Source of the DNA: Bacteroidota bacterium
GTDB lineage: Bacteria > Bacteroidota > JABWAT01
DNA length: 64,000 bases
Assembly (NCBI GenBank): GCA_023151185.1
Contig: JAKLJL010000011.1
Span: 1 to 64,000, forward strand
Direction of reading: 5' to 3'
The position numbers were made by a program, and so were the translations under genes. Positions within the stretch are counted from its first letter, which is position 1. Every line of letters starts with the position of its first letter. The notes under the pieces were generated by a model. It made no database searches. It was not told where the DNA came from and was given only the letters and a program-made list of their open reading frames with translations. Shown piece after piece: positions 39,149-48,871 of this stretch.

Positions 39149-39179
39149 CAAAAATATCGAAAAAAGGCTTGGCTGACAA
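39149..39179 (-). promoter_or_regulatory. promoter of sprA
   Basis: Minus strand TTG (39177-39179), 20 bases, TATTTTTG (39149-39156). It gives a leader of about 165 bases, in which I see no known riboswitch. Confidence 0.7.
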
Positions 39180-39243
39180 CCTTTTTACAAGGTTACGGGA
39201 AAATTTGAGTGCAAACAAGGGGAAAAGAAGGTACTCAGGGCGG

Positions 39244-39873
39244 CTATTTCCGCTTCAGACCTTTGTCAGCTGTTACCCGGGGCATTTTCAGATTCATCCG
39301 GATGGAGACCAGGCGGATCATGAAAATAAATGCGACCGTTGAGATATGAATGACCTGATCATTCCATCCAACCCGGTGAAGCAGGAAGAAAAGTCCACCG
39401 CCGGCAAGACATGCCGTGGCATAAATTTCCTGGTTGTGGAAAATCAGGGGCGGCTGGTTGCTTAACACATCCCGGATCATTCCCCCGCCAACGGCAGTAA
39501 TGACCCCCATGATCACACAGATTTCGGGCGGAAGCCCGAGGGCTGCCGATTTCTGGATTCCGATCAGGGTATAGATTCCCAGTCCGACCGCATCCGGAAT
39601 GAACAGATAGGGCAGAATTTTTTTAACATCCCGGATTAGAAAAAAAGTGATCAGAGAGGTGATCAGAATAATCCAGAGATAGGAAAGGTCCTTCATCCAG
39701 AAGATCGGGTACTGATTCAGCAGAACATCCCGGATGGTCCCTCCGCCCAGACAGGTTACATAAGCCAGGACCAGGGCCCCGAAAGCATCCATCCGCCGTT
39801 CTGCAGCAGAAAAGACACCGGCAATTGCAAAAACGACAACCCCGGTATAATCGAACCATTCAATTGCTGTCAT
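39244..39873 (-). CDS. TRIC-type cation channel family protein (YadS/UPF0126)
   Basis: 209 residues made of two homologous three-helix repeats plus a final helix. Each repeat carries the glycine hinge motif: CLGGGTIRDVLLN and AVGGGMIRDVLSN. Prokaryotic members form trimeric K+/Na+ channels, sometimes annotated as glycine transporters; role here is unknown. It follows polA by two bases and probably shares its transcript. Confidence 0.9.
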   Translation of the reverse strand: MTAIEWFDYTGVVVFAIAGVFSAAERRMDAFGALVLAYVTCLGGGTIRDVLLNQYPIFWMKDLSYLWIILITSLITFFLIRDVKKILPYLFIPDAVGLGIYTLIGIQKSAALGLPPEICVIMGVITAVGGGMIRDVLSNQPPLIFHNQEIYATACLAGGGLFFLLHRVGWNDQVIHISTVAFIFMIRLVSIRMNLKMPRVTADKGLKRK

Positions 39874-39875
39874 AC

Positions 39876-42635
39876 TCAGTGGGCATCCAGCCAGTTCATC
39901 CCGGTTCCGGCTTCCGTCACAATCGGGACATCCAGCGGAAGTGCAGTTTCCATCAGGTTTTTAATGACCGGAATGACCTGATCTTTTTCTGAAACCGGAC
40001 AGTCAAAAATTAATTCGTCATGAACCTGAAGAATCATTTTGCAGGACAATCCGGATGTTTTCAGCCAGTTATGAACCGAAATCATGGCCAGCTTGATCAT
40101 GTCGGCAGCAGTTCCCTGTACCGGCGTGTTGATGGCAACCCGTTCGGCATTCTGCTGAATGTTCCGGTTTGAACTGTTCAGGTCGGGGATGTACCGGCGG
40201 CGTCCCTTCAGGGTTTCGACATAGCCCTTTTTCCGGCCCTCGGAGACAACGGTTTCCATGTAGGTTTTAATTGCAGGGAAAGTCGAAAAATACCGGTTGA
40301 TGATGTCACGGGCTTCTGCTTGCGGAATGCCAAGACGGGAGGCCAGCCCGAAAGGAGAAATTCCGTAAATGATCCCGAAGTTGACTTCTTTGGCTTTTCG
40401 CCTCATGTCGCGGGTGACCTCCTCTGCCGGGACACCAAAAACCCGTGCTGCCGTGCCGTTGTGGATATCGGCACCCTGCTCAAACATGGTTTTCATGGCA
40501 GAATCACCGGCAAGTGAAGCCACAATTCTGAGCTCAATCTGGGAATAATCAGCAGAAATCAGGACATGGCCGGGGGATGACGGAATAAATGCTTTCCGGA
40601 TTTCCCGCCCGGAATCTGTCCGGATGGGGATGTTCTGCAGATTGGGATTATTTGATGATAACCGGCCTGTGGCGGCGATTGCCTGGGCAAAAGTGGAATG
40701 GACCCGGCCGGTTCTGGGGTTGACCATTTCGGGAAGGGCATCCACGTAGGTTCCCTTCAGTTTATCGGTTTGCCGGTAATTTAATATTGATTCGATGATG
40801 GGATGCACAAACCGGAGTCCTTCCAGTACCGAAACATCGGTAGAGTAGCCGGTCTGCGTTTTTTTGGAAGGAGGAAGTCCAAGCCGCCCGAACAGAACCT
40901 CACCAAGCTGCTTCGGTGAATTGATGTTGAACTCAAATCCAGCGTGGGAATAAATTTCTTCCCGGTACTCAAGAAGTTTCCGGGTCATTTCAGAAGATAA
41001 TTCCTTCAGAAAACCGGTATCAATCCGGACACCTTCATATTCCATATCGGTCAGGACCGGAATCAGCGGGAAGTCAATTTCTCTGCAATACGCAGTGCCG
41101 GCGGTTTTATCAAGCTCCGGTTCAAGAGCCTGCCACAGCCTGAAGGTAACATCTGCATCTTCTGCAGCATATTCTGCTGCCTGCTCAACTGGCACGTCCT
41201 TCATGTTTTTCTGATTTTTCCCCGTCCCGATCAGATCAGAAATGGGTACCGGTTTATAGTCCAGATACTTTTCTGCCAGATCGTCCATATTCACCGCCTG
41301 GGCAGAATCGGCTACAAATGCTGCAACCATGGTATCAAAAAAAACCGGATAAACGTCAATACCGTACCGTTTCAGAATCAGGCTGTCATATTTCACATTC
41401 TGACCGATTTTTTTTACGTCCGGGTTGGTCAGGACAGGCTTAATCCAGGAGAGCTTCTCCCGGATGTCAGCAGGATCATCCGGATTGACCGGGATATAAA
41501 TTCCGGTAAACTCTTTAACGGAAAGGGCAATTCCGACTGGCTCGGCCACCATTGCATCCAGATGGGTGGTTTCCAGATCGAAACAAACCGGAGTCTCCTG
41601 TGACCGCTGGTTCAGGTAGGAACCGGCTTCTTCCCGGCTTCTGACAATCTGATAGTGGTGGTCAGTGGTCCGGATGGTTTTCCGGGAAAAACCTTGCTCG
41701 GTTTGGGGCAGGCTGCCGAACAGATCCTCACCCCCCGGACCTGAAAGATGGCTCCGGTGCTGGTTTTCAATCCGGGATTTAAAGGTTTTGAAATTAAGCT
41801 GGTGAAAAAGGGATATGAGTTTTTCGAACTGAGGCTGGGTGACTTTGAGGGTTTTCCAGTCAAGCTCAACCGGGGTATTGACGTCAATCGTGACCAGATA
41901 CCGTGAGGCCCGGGCCAGATCTTCATTTGCAGCCAGTTTGCTGAGATTTTTTGCTGTTGGATTGGCTTTGGCCGCCTCAAGGGCTTTTTCAACGGAGCCG
42001 AATTCCTGAATCAGTTTAATTGCTGTTTTTTCACCGATTCCGGGCACACCCGGAACGTTATCCGAAGAATCTCCCATCAGCCCAAGGACATCAATAACTT
42101 TTTCCGGCGTTACTCCGAATTTATCCTGGACTTCCCTGAAAGAAATCCATTCGAAGCCCGATTCATTTTTAGAGGTAGGCCTCAGAATCCGGATCCGGTC
42201 ATCCACCAATTGCATATAATCTTTGTCGGGCGTGACCATGACCACATCAACCCCTTCGCTGCCGGCTTTTTTCGCCAGAGTTCCGATAATGTCATCCGCT
42301 TCATATCCGTCAATTTCAAGTACCGGAATATCAAAGGCTCTCACGACTTCTTTTATAGCAGAAATCTGGGGTTTCATGTCTTCGGGCATGGGGGCCCGCT
42401 GGGCTTTATACTGGTCGTACTGCTGATGCCGGAAAGTGGGGGCTGCTGTATCGAAAACAACCGCAATATGATCCGGTTTATGATCTTCCATCAGCTTGAT
42501 CAGAGTCGCCGTAAACCCGTAAACTGCACCGGTTGGTTCATTGTTCAACGATTTCAGGTTGGCCTGAAACAAAGCATAATAGGCCCGGTAAACCAACGCC
42601 ATTCCATCCAGCAGATACAGTTTTTCCTGTGCCAT
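39876..42635 (-). CDS. polA: DNA polymerase I
   Basis: 919 residues with all three activities. 5' nuclease (about 1-300): YLLDGMALVYRAYYALF, DGYEADDIIGTLA, GDSSDNVPGVPGIGEKTA. 3'-5' exonuclease with intact DxE (CFDLETTHLD), KIGQNVKYDSLIL and YAAEDADVT, so proofreading should work. Polymerase: motif A ISADYSQIELRI, motif B RRKAKEVNFGIIYG, motif C QVHDELIFD. The start is ATG 42635 rather than the in-frame TTG just before. ATGA overlap with the upstream small membrane-protein gene. Confidence 0.97.
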   Translation of the reverse strand: MAQEKLYLLDGMALVYRAYYALFQANLKSLNNEPTGAVYGFTATLIKLMEDHKPDHIAVVFDTAAPTFRHQQYDQYKAQRAPMPEDMKPQISAIKEVVRAFDIPVLEIDGYEADDIIGTLAKKAGSEGVDVVMVTPDKDYMQLVDDRIRILRPTSKNESGFEWISFREVQDKFGVTPEKVIDVLGLMGDSSDNVPGVPGIGEKTAIKLIQEFGSVEKALEAAKANPTAKNLSKLAANEDLARASRYLVTIDVNTPVELDWKTLKVTQPQFEKLISLFHQLNFKTFKSRIENQHRSHLSGPGGEDLFGSLPQTEQGFSRKTIRTTDHHYQIVRSREEAGSYLNQRSQETPVCFDLETTHLDAMVAEPVGIALSVKEFTGIYIPVNPDDPADIREKLSWIKPVLTNPDVKKIGQNVKYDSLILKRYGIDVYPVFFDTMVAAFVADSAQAVNMDDLAEKYLDYKPVPISDLIGTGKNQKNMKDVPVEQAAEYAAEDADVTFRLWQALEPELDKTAGTAYCREIDFPLIPVLTDMEYEGVRIDTGFLKELSSEMTRKLLEYREEIYSHAGFEFNINSPKQLGEVLFGRLGLPPSKKTQTGYSTDVSVLEGLRFVHPIIESILNYRQTDKLKGTYVDALPEMVNPRTGRVHSTFAQAIAATGRLSSNNPNLQNIPIRTDSGREIRKAFIPSSPGHVLISADYSQIELRIVASLAGDSAMKTMFEQGADIHNGTAARVFGVPAEEVTRDMRRKAKEVNFGIIYGISPFGLASRLGIPQAEARDIINRYFSTFPAIKTYMETVVSEGRKKGYVETLKGRRRYIPDLNSSNRNIQQNAERVAINTPVQGTAADMIKLAMISVHNWLKTSGLSCKMILQVHDELIFDCPVSEKDQVIPVIKNLMETALPLDVPIVTEAGTGMNWLDAH

Positions 42636-43009
42636 CAAGACCGTCCCTTTACTGTTTTTTTCATCATTCTTGCTGTTAGAAATACCTGATAGAGTTCAAG
42701 TTGCCGGATGCTTAACCGGTTTTCTTTCATTCTGGCATTCTGGTTACGGGTATACGGTGTGAATTGCCACCAGGTAATCAGAATTCCATAGAGGATCAGT
42801 CTGACAGGAAGGTCAAATAAACCGGTCATGCCCAGCAGCACTTCAGAAATGACAATCAGCCCCATAAAGCCGGTGATGGAAATCACCATCTGGCGGTAGA
42901 TCATCTTCCGGCTTTCCTTTTTCAGACGGTAAAGTTCTTCCTGAACCCAGCCCGATTGCTTATCTTCGGGCAGGGATTTAATCTCATCGGGCAGGATAGG
43001 CAGACTCAC
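42635..43009 (-). CDS. small membrane protein of unknown function upstream of polA
   Basis: 124 residues if started at GTG 43009, which has AGGA seven bases before it; a TTG at 43111 would add an odd hydrophobic stretch. Layout: an acidic helix (LPEDKQSGWVQEELYRLKKESRKM), two transmembrane helices (VISITGFMGLIVISEVLL and LPVRLILYGILITWWQF) and a basic amphipathic tail. No family recognised. Translationally coupled to polA by ATGA. Confidence 0.6.
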   Translation of the reverse strand: MSLPILPDEIKSLPEDKQSGWVQEELYRLKKESRKMIYRQMVISITGFMGLIVISEVLLGMTGLFDLPVRLILYGILITWWQFTPYTRNQNARMKENRLSIRQLELYQVFLTARMMKKTVKGRS

Positions 43010-43154
43010 GGTATTTCCTGTACGTTTTAACAGTATGAAAATAGATAAATTCACCTGAAATGACAATTTCAAACACGAAAAGTCTCTTATCTGAAACCGG
43101 TCATGAACCAAACCGTATGAAACCGGTTGTACCGTTTTCCTGGGATACCAGCCT

Positions 43155-44270
43155 GTGAACCGATTTATTTTTCTGATCTGCCTGTCTTATTTCCCGCAGA
43201 CTCTGCTGGCTGGAGGTTCATTTTTTTCAAGCCGGACAGAACAGAATTTCAGGTGGATGGTTGCTTCCGGAATGCAGATCCCGGCAGAGAATCTGACCGG
43301 AAGTGTGACAACGGATCTCCGGGTTGGATCCCGCCTGGTTCCCTTCAGAATTGTGTCGGTCTCCGGTGAAATCCGGGCAGCCGGGGTGGCGCTTTCGCCT
43401 GCGTCTGACTCCCTTCTCGACTGGTATCAGAACCGGCTGTCCGACTTACTGGCAGAATGGATCCGGTCCGGTCCTGTTGAAGCCAAGGCGATGGTGATGA
43501 GTGAAAAAATCGGGATTCAGATGACCCGGTTTACAGGGCTGACGTCTGCAGACTGGATTGATCTTGCCCTTGCAGCTTCGGGTTCAGACCGTCTGGATAT
43601 TCTGCACTCCAGGTCGGCGGTTTCATTTATTTTTTCCGGAATACGGGTTACCGTTCCGGCCCGGGAGGACCTGGTTACCGGCCGTACACGTGAGGAACTC
43701 GATAACCGGCTTGCCCGGTCCCTTGCCACCCCGCAGTCTGTTTCAATCAGTCCGTTCTGTTCACTTGGCCAGGCATCCAGGGAAAAGGGAGAAGAATGGC
43801 TTCCCGGGTTTTATTCTGACCGGTTCGGACTTCAGACTGCAGCCGGATTTTCTCCGGTCTGGGATCCGGCAGCCCCGGATGCCAGCCTGAGAACTGCTTT
43901 TACTTCAGGAGCCGGGCAACTCGCCAGTAAAACCATCACCCTGAGCCATCATACCTACGGCAATCAGACCTCGGTTTATTCTCTTCCCGCTGAACGGCTG
44001 ATCAAAAACCTGTCAGCAGGTTACCAGATTTTTACAGGTCTTGAAAGCCCGGCTGGGGCAGACTCGAACTGGACGGTGACAGTTCTTGCTGTTCATCCGC
44101 AATTTGCCCACCAGCATTTGCTGGTCATCAGTGCACCGCTTGCCGGATTTTTCTCAAAAACCGGACTTGTCCTCCAGGCGGAGCTTTTTACTTTTATCCG
44201 GACGGATAACCTGAAATCTCTGGTTTCAGGTTACAAAGACAAAAAACCCGGCTACCGGATTCTTCGTTAG
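43155..44270 (+). CDS. secreted protein of unknown function, first gene of envelope cluster
   Basis: 371 residues, GTG start, signal peptide FIFLICLSYFPQTLLAGG. No family recognised. The mature protein is rich in beta-strand-like stretches (NLTGSVTTDLRVGSRLVPFRIVSV, LDILHSRSAVSFIFSGIRVTVP, NWTVTVLAVHPQFAHQHLLVIS) with a helical middle (LLDWYQNRLSDLLAEWI). No lipobox and no T9SS sorting signal, so probably periplasmic. The next gene starts 12 bases after its stop. Confidence 0.7.
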   Translation: MNRFIFLICLSYFPQTLLAGGSFFSSRTEQNFRWMVASGMQIPAENLTGSVTTDLRVGSRLVPFRIVSVSGEIRAAGVALSPASDSLLDWYQNRLSDLLAEWIRSGPVEAKAMVMSEKIGIQMTRFTGLTSADWIDLALAASGSDRLDILHSRSAVSFIFSGIRVTVPAREDLVTGRTREELDNRLARSLATPQSVSISPFCSLGQASREKGEEWLPGFYSDRFGLQTAAGFSPVWDPAAPDASLRTAFTSGAGQLASKTITLSHHTYGNQTSVYSLPAERLIKNLSAGYQIFTGLESPAGADSNWTVTVLAVHPQFAHQHLLVISAPLAGFFSKTGLVLQAELFTFIRTDNLKSLVSGYKDKKPGYRILR

Positions 44271-44282
44271 AAAGGAAGTTTT

Positions 44283-45740
44283 ATGAAGTCTTTCGGTTTT
44301 TCTTTTCTGATTTCTGTCCTGATTCCAGCCAGTGGCTTTGCCCAGGAGCTGAACCTGAAACAAAATGATTTTTTTATGGGAGAAGCTATCGGGACTGATT
44401 CTGCCCAGCTCAAGATGGAGGCCAGAAAGGAATTGATTCTGAGTATTCAGAACATTCTGTCGGTAGAATCTTCGTCTACCACTGCCGAAACCGAACGGGG
44501 AATTTCATCCTCAATAAAACAGAAAATCAACTCCTGGTCCTGGGTCAGACTTTCGGGAATCAGTTTTTCTTCGTTTGACCTGCCGGATGGAAAAGTGAAA
44601 GTCATTGCCTGGATTTCAAAATCCGATTACCGGAAATCAATGGATGATCTTGCCGGAGAACTGATCACTGCCTGGGAACTGGCATCCGAAAGGGAAAAAA
44701 CAGCAGGACTGTCCTCTGTTATTCCGGACTACTATCTCATTTATTTGAAATCCTGGTATTCGCCCGAGCCGGTCCGGACTGCCGGTATTCAGGATCTGAA
44801 ATCCTGGACCGCGGGGAAAATCAAGGGATTTCTGAAAGATGTTCTCATTTCACAGGGTGATCTAAAAGCTGATGATGGCGATGAAACTTCTTTCGAAATC
44901 CCGCTTCAGTTTTCCTATGAAAAAAAACCCGTCTCAGGACTTACCTTCCGTGAAGAAACAGAGTCGTTAACACCCAGGCCGGTAACCGATGGCCGGGGAT
45001 TGCTTGTTTCTCATTCTTTTCCTTCTTCTGGTGAAAAAATCTTCCGCCTCCGGCTCACTCCGGCATTTGATCCCAAATCCTCAGGAGGCGAACTTGACGA
45101 AATTCTGACTCTCTTTCCTCTGGAGGAATCCCGGACGGTGACGGCTGATTTCACGGCACTGATCGAGGTGGATTTTACCGTAACCCGGCTCGAAAATGAC
45201 GTCCTTCTGTTCAAACCGGTGATTAAAAACCTGAGTGTATCTTCCCTTGAATGGGATTTTGGTGACGGAAGCCGCAGTTATGAACAGGCTCCCCGCCAGA
45301 TTTATCTGGACCAGACCCAGCACTACACTGTCGGGCTTCTGGTAAATAAAAATAAGCGGTTTTCTGTGACGAAGACACTCTCGGGTACCGGTACCCTTGT
45401 TTCGGTTGAAAAAGCTCAGGTGCCGGCCGGATCAGGGGCCAAATCAGAAAAAACCGGACCAGGCGATCCGAAAAAACTGCTTCTTTCAGAAAAACAGGCT
45501 GAATCCCTTCTGTCCCTGCTTGAAGGCTACCGGGAGGCCGGTAAGCTGGTTTTTGGCTCAAAAAAGGATTTTCTCTTCCCCGAAAAGTGCTGGGTCGTTG
45601 TTTATCATCCCGAAACAAAGGAAATTAAGGGTTGGCTTGAACCAGCCGATGGCGGGTACCGTGATGTGACAACCGGTAGAAAAACTTCCGGACTAAAAGA
45701 CTACAAAGGGCTTTCGGCTATCTATATTGACTTCAAATGA
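44283..45740 (+). CDS. secreted LPP20-like protein with PKD domain
   Basis: 485 residues with signal peptide FSFLISVLIPASGFAQ. After cleavage comes a segment like LPP20/FlgT-N proteins (FFMGEAIGTDSAQLKMEARKELILSIQNIL), then an unrecognised middle. Near residue 318 is a PKD-type beta-sandwich (LSVSSLEWDFGDGSRSYEQAP ... HYTVGLLVNKN), and a charged linker leads to a final unknown domain. AAAGGAAG precedes the ATG. Its stop overlaps the next gene start (ATGA). The family assignment of the first part is moderate; function unknown. Confidence 0.65.
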   Translation: MKSFGFSFLISVLIPASGFAQELNLKQNDFFMGEAIGTDSAQLKMEARKELILSIQNILSVESSSTTAETERGISSSIKQKINSWSWVRLSGISFSSFDLPDGKVKVIAWISKSDYRKSMDDLAGELITAWELASEREKTAGLSSVIPDYYLIYLKSWYSPEPVRTAGIQDLKSWTAGKIKGFLKDVLISQGDLKADDGDETSFEIPLQFSYEKKPVSGLTFREETESLTPRPVTDGRGLLVSHSFPSSGEKIFRLRLTPAFDPKSSGGELDEILTLFPLEESRTVTADFTALIEVDFTVTRLENDVLLFKPVIKNLSVSSLEWDFGDGSRSYEQAPRQIYLDQTQHYTVGLLVNKNKRFSVTKTLSGTGTLVSVEKAQVPAGSGAKSEKTGPGDPKKLLLSEKQAESLLSLLEGYREAGKLVFGSKKDFLFPEKCWVVVYHPETKEIKGWLEPADGGYRDVTTGRKTSGLKDYKGLSAIYIDFK

Positions 45741-46744
45741 GTATAAATCTGAAACCCGCCGGTAAGAAACCAAAAACTGCAGGATTCCGGAAACTGACCG
45801 GCCTGTTTTGCCTGTTGCTCATGACACTCCCTGCTGTTGGTCAGAACCGGACGGAGGTCTCCTTTTCTGCATCGGGTGAACTGGAAGATCTTCTTTCTGA
45901 GCGGACAGGGAAAATTCTGACTGCTTTCAATCTGGCGGATGCGAAAAAAGTACAGCCCAAAATTCCCGGAGACTGGATTGCCAAAGGAGCCGGCAGATCG
46001 CTGAAAGAACTTTGGTCAGGGAGGTCCTTTTTTTGCCCGGAAACGGAACTCAGGACCAATCTGATTCACCGCCAGGACGGCCGGCTTGAAGTCAGGGGAA
46101 TTCCGGTCAGAATGAAAACTGATGGTGATTCTACTGCTTCGGAAGAATTGGTTCTGGTGTTTACCCCTGCCGGTAAACTCGAATCGGTCTATTTCGGTGT
46201 AGAAAACGAAAAATACACCACCCTGATGAGCCAGGGAGGAACCGTAAGTGACATCCGCCGCAGACAGATCATTCTCGATTTTGTTGAAAACTTCAGGACA
46301 GCCTATAACCGGAAAGATCTGACGTATCTGAAAACGGTCTTCAGTGATAATGCCCTGATCATTGTCGGGCATGTGGTGCAGGTTCAGAAAGACAACTCCG
46401 GTTATCTGAATGAAAATCTCGGCGAGCAGAAAGTTGAACTGATCCGGCAAAGCAAACAGGATTATTTGGCCGCACTGGAGCTGGTTTTCAGGAAAAACCA
46501 GTTTATCAAGGTCGGATTTGAAGAAATTGAAATTGTTCAGCACCGGAAGTTTAATTCGGTTTACGGGGTTACACTTCTTCAATACTGGAACTCAGCCGGT
46601 TATTCAGACAAAGGGTATCTGTTCCTGATGATTGATTTCAGGGAAGAAGATAAACCTCTGATTCACGTCAGAAGCTGGCAGCCACAAAAATTCACCGAAC
46701 CCGATTCAGTTATTTCGCTGGGTGATTTCGAAATCATTGAATAG
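45737..46744 (+). CDS. secreted NTF2-like protein of unknown function
   Basis: 335 residues. A basic N-terminus precedes a signal segment (LTGLFCLLLMTLPAVGQ). The C-terminal half resembles the NTF2/SnoaL cone: IILDFVENFRTAYNRKDLTYLKTVFSDNALIIVGHV, a helical insert (YLAALELVFRKNQFIKVGF) and YGVTLLQYWNSAGYSDKGYLFLMIDF. It overlaps the previous gene by four bases. NTF2-like folds bind small molecules or proteins; no catalytic residues can be named. Strictly linked to its neighbours by overlap and spacing. Confidence 0.65.
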   Translation: MSINLKPAGKKPKTAGFRKLTGLFCLLLMTLPAVGQNRTEVSFSASGELEDLLSERTGKILTAFNLADAKKVQPKIPGDWIAKGAGRSLKELWSGRSFFCPETELRTNLIHRQDGRLEVRGIPVRMKTDGDSTASEELVLVFTPAGKLESVYFGVENEKYTTLMSQGGTVSDIRRRQIILDFVENFRTAYNRKDLTYLKTVFSDNALIIVGHVVQVQKDNSGYLNENLGEQKVELIRQSKQDYLAALELVFRKNQFIKVGFEEIEIVQHRKFNSVYGVTLLQYWNSAGYSDKGYLFLMIDFREEDKPLIHVRSWQPQKFTEPDSVISLGDFEIIE

Positions 46745-46807
46745 AAACCTTTTAACCGGCCATCCCGTAAACAAACTGAACCAGTTTTAATTTTATCCGG
46801 AACCCTC

Positions 46808-48841
46808 ATGAAAAACCTGATTGGATTTCTGTTGGGCCTTTTTCTGATTCCTGCAGCCGTGCTTCCGCAGGAACTGAGGCAGTTTAAAGTCAGGGAAGAA
46901 ACCCGCCCGGCTTCAATTCCTGTCTTTACCCAATTTCCAAATGATGCTGCCGTAATTATTTATTCTTCAATCCCGCAGATCTCCTTTGAATCCAATACTG
47001 AAGGAATTCTGGCAAACAAATCTGTGGACGGAGAGTCGAAATACACCTTGATTTTACGGACGGAAACCCAAACTCTCACCGTTAAGTCACCCGGGTTTAT
47101 CGAAGCAAAAATCAAAATTCAGCGGATGCAGCCGAAAGATGTGAAATATTTTTCGATTGAAGCATCAGCCCGGTCTTTTGATCCCGAAAAGGGGGATCTG
47201 GTTTTAAAAACTGTTCCGGCCGGGGCCCGGATCCTGATTGACGGAATGCCTGAATTTGATCATTTCACACCCTTTTCCCTGACTGGGTTTGAGGCAAAAA
47301 CCTACAAAATCACCCTGGTCAAAGAGGACTATGACACGGTCAGGATTACTGCAGAAATCAAAAAGGGTGAGAAAATCAGCAAAGTTGCCGAGATGACTCC
47401 CCGGTTTGGGCTGATTGATCTTCAGACTGCCCCTGACAATGAATTCCGGGTTGATCAGGTTCTGATGCCGTTTGAACCGGGAGTTCCCGTCAGAGTTCCG
47501 GTTGGAAAGCACAGCCTGTCCCTCTCAAAGCCCAGATACATTCCGGTTTCGCAGCAGGTCGAAATCGGTCCGAATGATAATCCGCTTCTGGCAGTTCCTT
47601 TTAAAGCAACCCTGATCCCCGATTTCGGAACATGGACGTTCAAGGTCACTCCGTCGGGCGCCAAAGTTTATATTGACGACAAAGTCACCGATATAACCGG
47701 CGGACCTGTCGAAATACAGTCCGGAAAACGGATGTTCCGGGTTTACAGGTCGGGATATGACGATACCACATTTACAGAATCCATCCGCCGTCTCGAAAAC
47801 CGGGTTGTCGCCATTGACCTCAGGCGGCAGACTGGAAAACTTTACGTAACCAGCGATCCGGATGAAGCTTCCGTGTTTCTTGGGGATTCCCTGATCGGGT
47901 ATACACCCTTTGTCAATGAAGCAGTACCAACGGGTGTTTATGAACTCTCTATCCGGAAAGACCGGTATCAGACAGTAGTTTTCCCGGTGAACCTCAGGAG
48001 GGGTGAAACCGTAACCCGGTCTGCCGATCTGCAAACCCAGGGCCGCCTGACGGTTACCGGAACCAATGGCGCAACATTTAAAGTGTTTTCCAGGAATAAT
48101 TCCCCGGTCGAATTTGAAGGAACCATTCCCCTGATTTCAAAAAAACTTCCCCCGGGGCCCTATACCATTTACTTCACTTACCCGGGTTACGAAAAGGAAA
48201 GTATGAACTTTACCATTTCGGATCAGGACGAGATCCTGAATTTTGATCTGACCCAGACTGACGGAAAGTTTTTCAGGTTTACGGCTTTCGGAAATACCCG
48301 GATTTACAATCTTTATAATGACCGGACCGGGCTTGGATTTACCTGGGCCCGCCAGATTTTTACAAAGAAAATGATGTCTGAACTGACGGGAAAAAAGGTG
48401 GATAGCCACCAATTGGAAAGTTACAATGTTGAAATCCCGTATGAAGCGGCACCTTTCAGGCTGGTTCTTGGATACGGTATCAATGCAAAAAAATCACTGT
48501 ACGCAGCCTATTCACCGGTTACTGAATCGGGCGAAAAGGTGGACGGTTCTCTCAGGTTTGAAAACTATTTCCTGACCTTTTCGTATACGCCGTTTGTCCT
48601 GGCTGAACGGTTTTCACCTTCGGTCGGATTCAGAATGGAAAAGCTGGATATGTATTTCAGAAACAACCTCACATCCGAAAGAAAAAAGAAATCGGTTACC
48701 AACGGGTCTCTTTCCTTTGATCTGAATTTTTATCTGCAGAATCATGGGGCAACGCCGTTTCTGAAAGTGTCTTATCTGCCGTATGAAGGGAACAACTGGT
48801 CTGAAGCCAGAACCAGTATCCACTTCGGAATCCTGTTTTAG
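46808..48841 (+). CDS. PEGA-repeat protein with C-terminal outer-membrane-type beta domain
   Basis: 677 residues, signal peptide ending LIPAAVLPQ. An N-terminal beta domain (VIIYSSIPQISFESN) is followed by at least three PEGA-like units: GDLVLKTVPAGARILIDG near 133, GTWTFKVTPSGAKVYIDD near 275 and GKLYVTSDPDEASVFLGDSLIGYTP near 345. A fourth looser unit follows (GRLTVTGTNGATFKVF). The last 190 residues alternate amphipathic strands (FRLVLGYGINAKKSLYAAYSP, ENYFLTFSYTPFVL, SLSFDLNFYLQNHG) and end in a strand finishing with Phe, suggesting an outer-membrane barrel. The PEGA region may bind peptidoglycan or surface layers. Function unknown. Confidence 0.75.
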   Translation: MKNLIGFLLGLFLIPAAVLPQELRQFKVREETRPASIPVFTQFPNDAAVIIYSSIPQISFESNTEGILANKSVDGESKYTLILRTETQTLTVKSPGFIEAKIKIQRMQPKDVKYFSIEASARSFDPEKGDLVLKTVPAGARILIDGMPEFDHFTPFSLTGFEAKTYKITLVKEDYDTVRITAEIKKGEKISKVAEMTPRFGLIDLQTAPDNEFRVDQVLMPFEPGVPVRVPVGKHSLSLSKPRYIPVSQQVEIGPNDNPLLAVPFKATLIPDFGTWTFKVTPSGAKVYIDDKVTDITGGPVEIQSGKRMFRVYRSGYDDTTFTESIRRLENRVVAIDLRRQTGKLYVTSDPDEASVFLGDSLIGYTPFVNEAVPTGVYELSIRKDRYQTVVFPVNLRRGETVTRSADLQTQGRLTVTGTNGATFKVFSRNNSPVEFEGTIPLISKKLPPGPYTIYFTYPGYEKESMNFTISDQDEILNFDLTQTDGKFFRFTAFGNTRIYNLYNDRTGLGFTWARQIFTKKMMSELTGKKVDSHQLESYNVEIPYEAAPFRLVLGYGINAKKSLYAAYSPVTESGEKVDGSLRFENYFLTFSYTPFVLAERFSPSVGFRMEKLDMYFRNNLTSERKKKSVTNGSLSFDLNFYLQNHGATPFLKVSYLPYEGNNWSEARTSIHFGILF

Positions 48842-48871
48842 AGTCTCATCAACGAAAAAGGAGAGAGTAAA

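Noticed and set aside
39127-39342. Plus-strand frame of 71 codons between sprA and the TRIC gene
   Set aside because: It overlaps the TRIC gene antisense by about 100 bases and covers the sprA promoter; no ribosome site.
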